Below are positions 46,169 through 55,161 of a DNA stretch of 64,000 nucleotides, in pieces. Made by a program: the position numbers and the translations under genes. Where the stretch lies: NCBI GenBank assembly GCA_020845495.1, contig JADLFM010000243.1, positions 1 through 64,000 of the forward strand. Reading direction: 5' to 3'. The notes beneath the pieces are model-generated. The model ran no database searches and had not been told where the DNA came from. It worked only from the letters and a program-made list of their open reading frames with translations. Origin of the DNA: Chloroflexota bacterium (lineage in GTDB: Bacteria; Chloroflexota; UBA6077; JACCZL01). Every line of letters starts with the position of its first letter. The stretch's first letter is position 1.

Positions 46169-47572
46169 ATGTCCCAGCAGGACACCGCAAACCAGCCGTC
46201 TGACGCGCTCGTCTTCTTTGGCGCGACCGGCGACCTGGCCTACAAGCAGATCTTCCCGGCCCTTCAGGCGCTCGTCAAGGACGGACGTCTCGACGTGCCA
46301 ATCGTCGGCGTGGCGAAGGCGGGCTGGGGCCTCGATCAGCTTCGCGAGCGTGCCCGCGACAGCATCGCCCACGACGGCGGCATCGACGAGGCAGCTCTCG
46401 CGAAGCTCTTGTCGCTGCTCCGTTACGTCGACGGCGACTACCGTGACCCCGACACCTTCCAACGACTGCGGGCGGAGCTAGGAGCCGCCCAGCGCCCGTT
46501 GCACTATCTGGCGATCCCGCCCAGCATGTTCGCGGTCGTCGCCGAGGGACTGGCACGATCGGGGGCGGGGGAGAACGCCCGGCTGGTCGTCGAGAAGCCC
46601 TTTGGGCGCGACCTGGCCTCGGCGCGGGAGCTGAGCGCGACGCTCCACCGCCACTTCCCCGAGTCCGCCATCTTTCGGATCGACCACTTTCTCGGGAAGG
46701 AGGCGGTCCAGAACATCGTCTACTTCCGCTTCGCCAACACCTTCCTGGAACCGATCTGGAATCGCCACCACGTCAGGAGCGTGAAGCTGACGATGTCCGA
46801 GGCGTTCGGGGTGGAGGATCGCGGCGCCTTCTACGAAGAGGCCGGCGCCATCCGCGACGTCGTCCAGAATCATCTGCTCCAGGTCATTGCGCTACTCGCC
46901 ATGGAGCCGCCCTCCGGCCACGACCCGGCCGCGATCCAGGACGAACGCACCCAACTGCACAAGGCGATCCGTCCCCTCCAGCCGAGCGACGTGGTGCGGG
47001 GCCAGTACCGTGGCTATCGCAACGTCAAGGGCGTTGCACCTGACTCGTCCGTCGAGACGTACGTGGCGCTGCGAATGCAGATTGACTCCTGGCGTTGGGC
47101 GGGTGTCCCGTTCTTCATCCGCACCGGCAAGTGCCTGCCCGTCACGAATACGGAGGTCGAAGTCGAGCTCCAGCGGCCGCCTCAGGTCGTCTTCGAGGAG
47201 GTACAACGCGGACGGCCCAACGCCATTCACATGGCCGTCGGCCACGACATCGGTATCGCCGTCGACGCGCGGGTGAAGGCACCTGGCGAGGGCATGGCCG
47301 GGGAGGATGTCCGACTCATCGCCACGAAGCGCCACGTCCAGGAGATGTCGCCCTACGAGCGCCTGCTCGGGGACGCGCTGGAAGGCGACCACACGCTGTT
47401 CACGACCCAGGAGGGTGTCGAAGCGGCCTGGCGTGTCTTCGAGAACGTTATCGGCGCCGACATGCCCGTATTCCCGTACGACCCCGGCACCTGGGGGCCA
47501 TCGGAAGCGGACCGGCTGGTCGCCCACGCGGGTGGCTGGCCCCGCCCCGTCTTCCCGGAGGCCGGCGGGTGA
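46169..47572 (+). CDS. zwf: Glucose-6-phosphate 1-dehydrogenase
   Basis: Predicted 467-residue enzyme oxidising glucose-6-phosphate to 6-phosphogluconolactone. The coenzyme motif is FFGATGDLAYKQIFPAL, the EKP motif is VVEKPFGRDL, and the substrate/active-site signature is FRIDHFLGKEAVQN with its catalytic His. Later motifs are GAIRDVVQNHLLQV and VPFFIRTGKCLP. GGAGG lies 6-7 nt before the ATG. Length is normal. Its stop overlaps the GTG start of a HAD-like gene (GTGA), so the two are coupled. Neighbouring pentose-phosphate genes are not present. Confidence 0.96.
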   Translation: MSQQDTANQPSDALVFFGATGDLAYKQIFPALQALVKDGRLDVPIVGVAKAGWGLDQLRERARDSIAHDGGIDEAALAKLLSLLRYVDGDYRDPDTFQRLRAELGAAQRPLHYLAIPPSMFAVVAEGLARSGAGENARLVVEKPFGRDLASARELSATLHRHFPESAIFRIDHFLGKEAVQNIVYFRFANTFLEPIWNRHHVRSVKLTMSEAFGVEDRGAFYEEAGAIRDVVQNHLLQVIALLAMEPPSGHDPAAIQDERTQLHKAIRPLQPSDVVRGQYRGYRNVKGVAPDSSVETYVALRMQIDSWRWAGVPFFIRTGKCLPVTNTEVEVELQRPPQVVFEEVQRGRPNAIHMAVGHDIGIAVDARVKAPGEGMAGEDVRLIATKRHVQEMSPYERLLGDALEGDHTLFTTQEGVEAAWRVFENVIGADMPVFPYDPGTWGPSEADRLVAHAGGWPRPVFPEAGG

Positions 47573-48381
47573 GGGCACGAGAGACCTGCCAGGCCGAGGT
47601 GACGCCCGCGGGCCGCCACGCTACGCGCATGCGGGCGAAGGCCGCCCGCGCGACGGCCCGCGAGCGAGTTGTGTTCCTGCTCGACGTCGACAACACGCTG
47701 CTCGACAACGACCGGATCACCGCGCACCTGCGGGAGTTCATCGAGCGGGAGTGCGGCGCGGAGTGTCGGGACCGCTACGTCGAGATCCTGGCCGAGAACT
47801 CCGAGCGTCTCGGCTACCGCGACTACCTGGGGGCGCTCCAGCATTTCCGCGTCGAGCAGCCGCATGTGCTGTGCCTACCACTCATATCCTCGTTCCTGAT
47901 TGACTATCCGTTCGCAAACCGACTCTTTCCCGCCTCGCTCGACGTCATCGACCGCCTCAACACCTGGGGACAGACGGTCATCCTCTCAGATGGCGACGTG
48001 GTATTTCAGCCGCGCAAGATCGAGCGCTCTGGCCTGCGCGAGATGGTGGATGGACGGGTGCTGGTCTACATCCACAAGGAGCAGGAGTTGGAGGCGGTCG
48101 AGCGGCTGTATCCGGCCGAGCGCTACGTCTTTATCGACGACAAGCCTCGGTTACTGGCGGCGGTCAAGGCGGCCTGGGGGGCGCGCGTCACGACGGTCTT
48201 CCCACGCCAGGGTCACTACGCCCACGACCCGAAGGCGCTGGCCCGTTACCCGCCTGCCGACGTAACGGTCGAGCACATCGGCGACCTCCTCGACTACGAC
48301 CTGTCATCCCTGCTCGCCGCGGCCCGCCCGTCGCACGTCGAAAGCGCTCTGCCCACAGCCTCCCGACGCTCAGACGACTGA
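47569..48381 (+). CDS. HAD-superfamily hydrolase coupled to zwf
   Basis: Predicted 270-residue phosphatase-like protein. HAD motif I is FLLDVDNTLLDND (nucleophile first Asp), motif II VILSDGD, and motif IV FIDDKPRLLAAVK. The cap segment between motifs I and II (EFIERECGAECRDRYVEILAENSE...) is helical. The GTG at 47569 overlaps the zwf stop; an ATG at 47629 is the alternative start and would leave the motif I region intact. A GTGA overlap suggests cotranslation with glucose-6-phosphate dehydrogenase. The substrate is unknown; a sugar phosphate is a fair guess only. Confidence 0.82.
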   Translation: MRARETCQAEVTPAGRHATRMRAKAARATARERVVFLLDVDNTLLDNDRITAHLREFIERECGAECRDRYVEILAENSERLGYRDYLGALQHFRVEQPHVLCLPLISSFLIDYPFANRLFPASLDVIDRLNTWGQTVILSDGDVVFQPRKIERSGLREMVDGRVLVYIHKEQELEAVERLYPAERYVFIDDKPRLLAAVKAAWGARVTTVFPRQGHYAHDPKALARYPPADVTVEHIGDLLDYDLSSLLAAARPSHVESALPTASRRSDD

Positions 48382-48760
48382 GTGAGAGCTATCCAGGGTG
48401 GGGGAGTCAGTCGTACGGAGCCGCTTTCACGCGGTACGGCCCGGCCACAGCACTCTTCATGACCGTTGATCTCTCCCCACGAGCGGTGGGCAGCGGCTGC
48501 TCGGCGGAGCCTGGCAACACGCCCAGACGACCCAGACGACCCAGACGACCCAGACGACCCGGACGACCCAGACGACATCACGTAGATCGCGCGGGCCGGC
48601 ACGGATATCGCGGTGATGTCCCGGAAGAAAGTCCGACCGGCGGCCGGGACGTCTCCCTGGGACGTCCTCCTGGATGGATACGAGCGCTCGAGACCTGCCC
48701 AGGGATCGGGAGTGGTTCTGGGAATGCCGAGTCTGGGCAAAGGGCGAAGGATGAGTCGTG
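48382..48760. other. Intergenic region between two HAD genes
   Basis: 379 bp with a nonanucleotide tandem repeat (annotated separately) and no convincing gene. Open frames through it encode SSG or RRP repeats that simply translate the DNA repeat. GAAGGA at 48746-48751 is the ribosome-binding site of the next gene. Confidence 0.6.
48522..48575. repeat. 9-bp tandem repeat, six copies
   Basis: CCCAGACGA is repeated six times from 48522 to 48575; the fifth copy has one change (CCCGGACGA). It lies in the 5' region of the downstream HAD gene. Confidence 0.9.
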
Positions 48761-49546
48761 ATGGCTGACACTCAGGAAGTCCAACACCCGATCGTGATTC
48801 TGTTCGACGTGGATGGTTGCCTGATCTCGACAGGCGGAGCTGGGGCGAGGTCCTGGTATCGTGCCTTCGAGACGCTCTACGGTGTTCCGGGGGATATCGG
48901 GGCGTCCTCAGAGGCTGGCATGACCGACCCTGAGGTGGGCCGACTCACGTTTACCAGCGTCCTGGGCCGAGAGCCGACTGACCGCGAGCTTTCACGCCTG
49001 CTCGGAACCTATCTCGCTGGTCTCCAGGACGAAGTTGCGCGCTCGCCAGGGTACCGGGTGATGCCGGGCGTCCAGGAGCTCCTGCCGCGTCTGGTAGGCA
49101 CCGGCGTCCTGTTGGGAATCGTCAGCGGAGCGCTCGAAGCGGCGGCCCATATCAAACTCGCGCGTGGAAAGCTAAATCACTTCTTCTCGTTCGGCGGCTA
49201 CGGGTCGGACTCGATAGACCGTGGTGAGCTCACGCAGCGGGCAATCGACCGCGCCGAGCACATCCATCGCCATGCCATCGACAAGCGCGGAATCCTGGTC
49301 ATCGGCGACACGCCACGAGACATCGATGCGGCGCACGCAGTCGGCGCGGTAGGTGTCGGTGTGGCGACCGGCAAATACACCGTCGAGCAGTTGCGCGCAG
49401 CCGGTGCCGACTACGCATTGGCGACGCTCGAGACTCCGCTGCCTGGCGTCCCGGAGCTCCTCGCTCAGACACACTTCGCCGGCAGCAGCCGGGAGGGCTC
49501 AGGCGACGCCGGGAAGCCAGCCACCAGGTCGGCGGGACGGCCGTGA
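48761..49546 (+). CDS. HAD-superfamily hydrolase (phosphoglycolate-phosphatase-like)
   Basis: Predicted 261-residue HAD protein. Motif I is ILFDVDGCLISTGG, motif II LGIVSGALEAAAHIKL, the motif III Lys is ARGK, and motif IV is ILVIGDTPRDIDAAHAVG, followed by VGVATGKYTVEQLRAAGADY. The helical cap between motifs I and II contains GAGARSWYRAFETLYG. The pattern is close to Gph-like phosphatases and to beta-phosphoglucomutase relatives. GAAGGA lies 9 nt before the ATG; a GTG one codon earlier is possible. It is not coupled to the other HAD gene. A hairpin terminator follows. Confidence 0.85.
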   Translation: MADTQEVQHPIVILFDVDGCLISTGGAGARSWYRAFETLYGVPGDIGASSEAGMTDPEVGRLTFTSVLGREPTDRELSRLLGTYLAGLQDEVARSPGYRVMPGVQELLPRLVGTGVLLGIVSGALEAAAHIKLARGKLNHFFSFGGYGSDSIDRGELTQRAIDRAEHIHRHAIDKRGILVIGDTPRDIDAAHAVGAVGVGVATGKYTVEQLRAAGADYALATLETPLPGVPELLAQTHFAGSSREGSGDAGKPATRSAGRP

Positions 49547-49570
49547 CGTAGAGACTTCGTGGCGGAGTGA

Positions 49571-49594
49571 CGCGTTACCCCATCAGGTAACGCG
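49571..49594. terminator. Hairpin terminator
   Basis: CGCGTTACC at 49571-49579 and GGTAACGCG at 49586-49594 form a perfect 9-bp stem with a 6-nt loop, between the convergent HAD and BNR-repeat genes. Confidence 0.7.
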
Positions 49595-49779
49595 AAACGG
49601 ATCGACGCGGCCTCGTCCCCGTCCTCCGCCTACCTGGCCTGTACGTACCCTCAGGCTCTGCCCTCTCCAAGAACGCAGCGGTCACGTCGCCGCTGGATCG
49701 ATGTGGTATCTACCATGCGCACGCCGCCACCACTCCCGCTCCGTTTTGCCCGGGGTGGTCATTGCGAGTCGCCGGCAGG

Positions 49780-51156
49780 TTACGGGGCCGGAACGGAGCC
49801 GCTCAGCGGCACCGAGATGGGCGCGTCTTCTTCGCTGAGCCACCAGAGGCGATCGACGGCGACACCGAGCGGCACCCGGTAGTTGGGCAACACGGTCGCA
49901 TTGGCCGGCAACCACGAGATCGCCCCAGGCTCGAGGAACAGCCAGGAGGCGTTGGCCTCGACGGTGAGGGCGAGCAGTTGATGAGCGGGCAGCAGCACTA
50001 CCTCACGCAGGTCAGGACTATCCGGGAGGGCGAGCGGCACGAACGTGTGGCCGCCGTCGCGCGAGAGGCGCACGGGCGCCGCCGTCGGGTCGAGCTCCGT
50101 ACCGCCGGGAGCCAGCAGCAGCACATCCGTTTCGGAGAGCGCCACGATCTGGTTTGGCTGGCAGGCGTTCACGGCTGGCGCGCCCTTGGGAGCGGCCCAG
50201 GTCTGACCCCCGTCACCGGAGTACAGGAGCCGCTGAGCCGCCCCATGCATCGCGCACGAGCCGATCCCACTTGGAGCCGCGCCCCAACGGACGCAGGGAC
50301 CGGCTGCCGGACAGTCGAATCCAGCCGGCTGCCAGGACGCGCCGGAGTCGAACGTCTCAAAGACGCGCGGCGGCGCGACCGGACCGGGGGTGGGCCGGAA
50401 CACTCCCTCCCCGTACAGCGCTTGCACACGATTGCCCAGGACGAAGAAGCCGCCGAAGAACGGCGCGGACGTGTCATCGGGTAACGGTACGGCCTGCCAG
50501 GTCTGGCCGGCGTCACGAGTGACGAATCCCCCGAAGAAGAGCGGCGGCGGGGCGTCCTGAGGCGGCCGTACAATCGTGAAGACCGCATAGAACGTGTCCG
50601 GGTCGAGCGGATCCTGAGTGACCGCCTGACAGGCTGGCGCACTGAAAATGCGTGGAGCGAGCGGGTAGGGCGTCCTCGCGGCAGTCGCCGCGACGCCGTC
50701 GATGGGGACCAACGTCCAGGTCGAGCCGCCGTCCAGCGAGCGCCAGATTCCCTGCGTACCGCAGTAGGCAATCCGGCTGCCGTCGGGAAACGCCGTGGCG
50801 TTGTCGGTGCTCTGCTGGCCAGGGGTGGTCACGACGCTCACCGGGGTGGGCGTGCTCGGGCTGCCGGCGGGCTCCGGACTGCGCGGCGCACCTGGAGCCA
50901 CGATCGCCCCGATCTCCAGATTCGGGATGGCCGAAGCTACGTCGATCTGCCGCCCGAGCAGGTCGCTGCTCCAGCGCATCCGCAGCGCCTCGGGCTGTGC
51001 GGGGAGGTCTGCCCACCCGAGCGGCGCGGTCTGGACAGGCGTCGGGGACGCGGTTGCGGCAGCAGTCGGCTCGGTAGGCGCTGCTGCTGCAACCGCTGCC
51101 CATCCAGGCATGCAGAGGAGGAGAACGGTCCACAGCGCCGCTCGGAAACTGAGCAT
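49780..51156 (-). CDS. Secreted BNR/Asp-box repeat protein
   Basis: Predicted 458-residue exported protein starting MLSFRAALWT, with a signal peptide (hydrophobic core to about residue 25) and a Thr/Pro/Ala-rich spacer. At least five Asp-box motifs (SxDxGxTW) are visible: SLDGGSTWTLV, TRDAGQTWQAV, TFDSGASWQPA, SGDGGQTWAAP and SRDGGHTFVPL, indicating a beta-propeller. Such propellers occur in sialidases, photosystem assembly factor Ycf48 and sugar-binding proteins. The catalytic arginines and tyrosine of sialidases cannot be placed, so no enzyme activity is claimed. GGAGG precedes the start; the longer frame to 51330 is not signal-peptide-like. Confidence 0.8.
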   Translation of the reverse strand: MLSFRAALWTVLLLCMPGWAAVAAAAPTEPTAAATASPTPVQTAPLGWADLPAQPEALRMRWSSDLLGRQIDVASAIPNLEIGAIVAPGAPRSPEPAGSPSTPTPVSVVTTPGQQSTDNATAFPDGSRIAYCGTQGIWRSLDGGSTWTLVPIDGVAATAARTPYPLAPRIFSAPACQAVTQDPLDPDTFYAVFTIVRPPQDAPPPLFFGGFVTRDAGQTWQAVPLPDDTSAPFFGGFFVLGNRVQALYGEGVFRPTPGPVAPPRVFETFDSGASWQPAGFDCPAAGPCVRWGAAPSGIGSCAMHGAAQRLLYSGDGGQTWAAPKGAPAVNACQPNQIVALSETDVLLLAPGGTELDPTAAPVRLSRDGGHTFVPLALPDSPDLREVVLLPAHQLLALTVEANASWLFLEPGAISWLPANATVLPNYRVPLGVAVDRLWWLSEEDAPISVPLSGSVPAP

Positions 51157-51398
51157 GAGGTGGCCTCCGCAAGGTAGGAGGTGCGGCCAGGGCGGCCACG
51201 TGCTGTGACGGGTGCCGAAGGGCCGGGTGCCGAAGGGCCGGATGCCGAGAATAGGTAGATGCCGAGAGGGCGTACGGTGTGGCGACGGAGACGTCGGGAC
51301 ACTAGGCGGGGTTGGCGATGCGCCCCACACCCGAGGCTGTCCGATCGGTCTCCGGCGTTGGTCGCGAGCGCAGCGGCTGGAGCATCTGGCCGTGACCG

Positions 51399-51986
51399 CT
51401 ACTGCGGCTCGTCGAGTGGCTCGGAAGGCAGATCGAGGGCGCGGCGGATCGCGCCGATCATGTCTAACTCGTCGGCACGAATCGCGCGGCTGCCGAAACC
51501 GAGGAAGCCCCCCACTCGCGAGGATTCCGCGACCTCTCGGGCAATTGCCATGAGCCAGAGCTTGAACGGCTCAGCCTCCTCGGGTGGGAAGGACGCCAGG
51601 ACCCGGCTGACGTTGCGGCAGGCCTGAAGCGCCCGTTCGCGCACGCCGTCGAGGTACATATCCAGACTGACCCCGTGGTAGGCGAGCGCCCGCTGCTGGT
51701 GGCCGGTGAATGCGGAGCGCAAGCCCGCGCTCACGTCTCTGACCAGACGGTTTCTCGCAAACTCCGGGTTCGTCGCGCGCAGCGCTCGCACGAAACTCGT
51801 CCACTCCCGGTAGAGACGCAGCGCGCCGGTCTCGCCAGCCGCCATGACGCCGGCTGACACCACCAACGGCGCCTCGACGAGAACCTGCCACTCCTCGCGT
51901 GAGAACTGATGTTGATGGGCTTGACCGAGTAGCGGCGCTTCGATGAGCGCCCGCCACTGGTCATGGGTGAGCCGCCTGTGCAGCAT
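51399..51986 (-). CDS. Hypothetical protein with duplicated N-terminal motif
   Basis: A 195-residue soluble protein starting MLHRRLTHDQ at 51986. An ATG two codons upstream touches the GGAGG, so the later one with proper spacing is preferred. Residues 6-40 hold two similar segments, LTHDQWRALIEAPLL and FSREEWQVLVEAPLVV, each a short helix with conserved Trp. The rest is helical (REWTSFVRALRATNPEF..., YLDGVRERALQACRNVSRVLASFP). No family is recognised with confidence; an internal duplication of a TerB-like helical unit is one guess. Confidence 0.6.
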   Translation of the reverse strand: MLHRRLTHDQWRALIEAPLLGQAHQHQFSREEWQVLVEAPLVVSAGVMAAGETGALRLYREWTSFVRALRATNPEFARNRLVRDVSAGLRSAFTGHQQRALAYHGVSLDMYLDGVRERALQACRNVSRVLASFPPEEAEPFKLWLMAIAREVAESSRVGGFLGFGSRAIRADELDMIGAIRRALDLPSEPLDEPQ

Positions 51987-52853
51987 ACGCATCCTCCTTC
52001 ACAACCTCGTCCTTGCCATCGTGTCCAACCACCCCGCTCCTATGGGACCGATAGGAATGTCAGGTCGACACTGACGTCCGATCTGATGCTGGTCGATCCA
52101 CCTGTGCCTCTCGCTGGTGCCTCTCGCTGGTGCCTCTCGCCTGTGCTGGCCGTCGTGTCTCGGCGGGCGATGGAGAGTCGGCGGTGTCCGACAGAGCGGC
52201 AAGGCGGGCGCTCGCCGTGAGGGGCGCCTGCTGCCGACAACTCTGCCACTCCTCCGCACCCCCTGGCATCCGCTCGCCGCCTACCCGCTACCGCCCGCTT
52301 CGCTCATCGCTCGACTATCTGCTGCCTGTTGAGGAAGGGGGCCAGCCAACCAGGGCGCTTCGGCAAACCGCGCTTCGGCAAACCGCGCTTCGACGCAACA
52401 CGCTTCGATGCAGGGCGCGAACCCGTCCGCGAGACCTCGAGCGCGAGCATCAACCGGCCGACGCGGAGCGCGCCGGGCGAGGCGGGAGCCCCGCGGGGGA
52501 AGACGCATGTGGTCCAGACTGCCCGTCCAGATGCGTCCCGTGGCACCCGGTCGCGATCTGGCGCGTCGCGGGTTCGGCGGGGCCACCTGGCTCGCCGCCG
52601 TTCGGCCCTCGCCCACATCAGGCCAGTATCAGCGTGCTGCATCAGTGTGCTGCAACTTTCGGGCCAGGGCTGGGGATAGGACCGAGGCCAGGGCTGGGGA
52701 CAGGGCCATGCCGCCAGGTCCGTTCAGCAGGCGGCTATCATGCCGGTGAGGGGTCAGGCGAACGCCGGCTCGGCCACTCGGGCCTGTGGGATTGGCCCAG
52801 TTCAGCGACGTGCGGCCGACGGATCCGGCCAGGTGAGGGGAGAAGCAACCAGC
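51987..52853. other. Repeat-rich intergenic region
   Basis: 867 bp without a convincing gene. It holds a 13-bp repeat (GTGCCTCTCGCTG, about three copies, 52104-52142), a 15-bp repeat (GCGCTTCGGCAAACC at 52355-52369 and 52370-52384, with a diverged third), and a doubled CCAGGGCTGGGGA around 52670-52700. It separates a leftward gene from a rightward LLM gene, so promoters are expected here. Confidence 0.6.
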
Positions 52854-53789
52854 ATGCAGATCGGATTGATGATGCGGAGCGGGAACAACGGCGGTTCGGG
52901 GGCGATCGATGCCTACCGCTGGACCGCTCTCCGGGAGATGGCGCTCCTGGCCGAAGACATCGGCATCGATACGCTTGGCGCGCCGGACCACCTGCTCTTC
53001 CGCAACGCGCCGCCGACCGTATCGCTGCCGGCGGGCGAGACGCGCGGTATCTGGGAGGGCTTTACGCTCCTGACCGCCATCGCGGCCGTCACGAAGCGAG
53101 TCACGCTCCTGCCGCTCGTCGCCTGCACGTCATTTCGCAACCCGGCCCTGCTGGCGAAGATCGCCGATTCGCTCGACGAGGTGAGCGGCGGCCGGCTCCT
53201 GCTGGGCCTGGGCGCAGGCTGGCACGAGCCGGAGTACGCGGCCTACGGCTTCCCCTTTGACCGCCGCGTCAGCCGTTTCGAGGAGGCGCTCCAGATCATC
53301 GTGCCGATGCTGCGGGGCGAATCGGTGACGTTCCAGGGGCGCTACTATTCGGTCACCGACGCCGTGCTCGTGCCGCGCGGGCCGCGCCCCGAGGGACCGC
53401 CGATCTGGATCGGCGCGCGTAAGCCCCGGATGCTCGGGCTCGTCGCGAAGTACGCCGATGCCTACAACACCGACATGCTGCTCGATCTGAACGGCACCGG
53501 GGCCGCCGTGGAGCTCCTCGGCATCGTGCGCGACGCGTGCCAGAAGGCCGGCCGCGATCCGTCGACTCTCCGCATGACGTCCGGCTGCTCGCTCGGCATG
53601 GAGGGCGCCGACGAGGTTCCGGGAGGTCCACCGGCCATCATCTTGCGCGGCTCGACGGGCGCCATCGTCGACAAGCTCGGCGCATACGCGGCGCTCGGTA
53701 TCGACCACTTCACCTTCTGGCTCCATCCCTGGACCACGGCGTCAATCGAGCGGCTCGCCCCGATCGTGGAGGCGGCCCACAAGCTGTAG
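52854..53789 (+). CDS. LLM-class F420/FMN-dependent oxidoreductase
   Basis: Predicted 311-residue luciferase-like protein starting MQIGLMMRSGNNGG. Typical F420-type LLM features: LAEDIGIDTLGAPDHLLF, GFTLLTAIAAVTKRVTLLPLVACTSFRNPALLAKIADSLDE, SGGRLLLGLGAGWHEPEYAAYGFPF and PPIWIGARKPRMLGLVAKYAD. The second LLM protein of this window (27936-29003) is of the SsuD-like branch and is not a paralog in the close sense. The substrate is unknown; F420 use is likely but not proven by sequence. GGGGAG precedes the ATG. Confidence 0.85.
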   Translation: MQIGLMMRSGNNGGSGAIDAYRWTALREMALLAEDIGIDTLGAPDHLLFRNAPPTVSLPAGETRGIWEGFTLLTAIAAVTKRVTLLPLVACTSFRNPALLAKIADSLDEVSGGRLLLGLGAGWHEPEYAAYGFPFDRRVSRFEEALQIIVPMLRGESVTFQGRYYSVTDAVLVPRGPRPEGPPIWIGARKPRMLGLVAKYADAYNTDMLLDLNGTGAAVELLGIVRDACQKAGRDPSTLRMTSGCSLGMEGADEVPGGPPAIILRGSTGAIVDKLGAYAALGIDHFTFWLHPWTTASIERLAPIVEAAHKL

Positions 53790-53985
53790 CGCAGCAGCGC
53801 CACCGTATCACGGCGCCCGGTTCGAGCGTGGAGGACGAATGGGAAGACAACCGTCGTTCGCCGCTCCGAGCCGGGCGCCGCCGCGTTCCTGGATTTCTCG
53901 CTCGCTATCCCGTCAGGGGTTTTGCGTGGCCCCGAATCTGCTTTTAGGGTTCTTCAGCCATCGAGTCGAAAGAAGGAGCCCTCCG

Positions 53986-55161
53986 ATGACGAGCCGATTT
54001 ACCCCGGCGCCATCGCCGGCCGACGAGCAGAAGTCGCCGCCCACGCCATTCAGCCCACCCGCGTCGACGGACGCCGCCACGCCTGCGCCGCCTATCTATC
54101 TGGCAGCGCAGACGGCGGCAGAGTCGGCCCCAGTCGGTCAGCCCGCTCCAGGAGCGCTCAGCACGGTGCCCGCTCCACCAGTGCCCGGCGCGCATCGGGA
54201 GAAGGATGCCAGGCACCCCGGCTCCTGGCGCAGCACGTTCTTCACCGGGCTCGTGCTCTGGATCGCCTCGGTCGTGGTGACCGGTTTGACCGGCAGTCTG
54301 AACATGATTCCGACGGTCGTCCTCCTTGGCAGCTTCCTGGTGCCGGCGACGGCCGTCGTCTGGTACTTCGACCACTACCACAGCGATGTGGTCACGCCGG
54401 CCCTGGCGGTGCGCGGCTTCATCCTGGGCGGGGTGCTCGGGGTGCTCGCGGCATCTGTCCTCGAAGCGTGGCTGCTGAGCTCCGGCGTGCTGATCTTCGT
54501 CGGCGTCGGTTTGATCGAAGAGTTTGCCAAAGGGATTGGATTGTTCTTCGTTGCGCGGCACCTGCGGCGCTACACCGTCCGCGACGGTATCGTCCTCGGC
54601 GCTGCCGTCGGGTTCGGCTTCGCGGCACTCGAGAGTAGCGGCTACGCGTTGAACGCGCTGATCGTGCCCCAGGGTTCAGGTGTCGTCCTGTCGCTCGGGA
54701 ATCTCGTGACGACGGAAGTCTTGCGCGGTATCCTGGCGCCGGTCGGTCACGGGCTCTGGACGGCGATCCTGGGCGGCGCCATGTTCGGCGCGGCTCGGAA
54801 AGTCGGGCATCTCCGCGTGAACGGGGCGGTCTTCTGGACCTACCTGCTGGTGTCGTTACTCCACGCGATCTGGGACTCGATGCAGATGATCGCCATCCTG
54901 TTCGCCACCCTGTTTCTGGCGACCCAGGGCCAGATTCTCGATCCCTGGACCGGCAGGGTGGTTCCGCCACCGGCGGCGGAGGCGTTCTCCTACCTGGGCT
55001 TCTACTTCGGCGGGCTCATCATCCTCTCGCTCGTCGGCATCGGCATTCTGGCGCACAGCTGGCGCTCAGCCGGCGCGCGCTTGCCGGCCGAGATCGGGAC
55101 TACCACCGCGTCGAACGCCGGAGACGTGCCCACGATCGCCCCGCATGACCTCCCCTCATGA
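53986..55161 (+). CDS. PrsW-family intramembrane metalloprotease
   Basis: Predicted 391-residue membrane protein. An ~80-residue Pro/Ala/Thr-rich cytoplasmic tail precedes about eight helices. The PrsW motifs are present: LIEEFAKG (EExxK), FGFAALESSGYA (FxxxE), GHGLWTAILG (metal-binding His) and LLHAIWDSMQM. PrsW cleaves membrane proteins such as anti-sigma factors in Bacillus; the target here is unknown. An AGAAGGAG lies 8 nt before the ATG. Its stop overlaps the next start (ATGA), so it is coupled to the VC0807-like gene. Confidence 0.88.
   Translation: MTSRFTPAPSPADEQKSPPTPFSPPASTDAATPAPPIYLAAQTAAESAPVGQPAPGALSTVPAPPVPGAHREKDARHPGSWRSTFFTGLVLWIASVVVTGLTGSLNMIPTVVLLGSFLVPATAVVWYFDHYHSDVVTPALAVRGFILGGVLGVLAASVLEAWLLSSGVLIFVGVGLIEEFAKGIGLFFVARHLRRYTVRDGIVLGAAVGFGFAALESSGYALNALIVPQGSGVVLSLGNLVTTEVLRGILAPVGHGLWTAILGGAMFGAARKVGHLRVNGAVFWTYLLVSLLHAIWDSMQMIAILFATLFLATQGQILDPWTGRVVPPPAAEAFSYLGFYFGGLIILSLVGIGILAHSWRSAGARLPAEIGTTTASNAGDVPTIAPHDLPS

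Noticed and set aside
52130..53260. 376-codon plus-strand frame across the repeat-rich gap into the LLM gene
   Set aside because: Covers the tandem repeats and then runs out of frame through the LLM gene; Arg/Pro/Gly-rich and not family-like.
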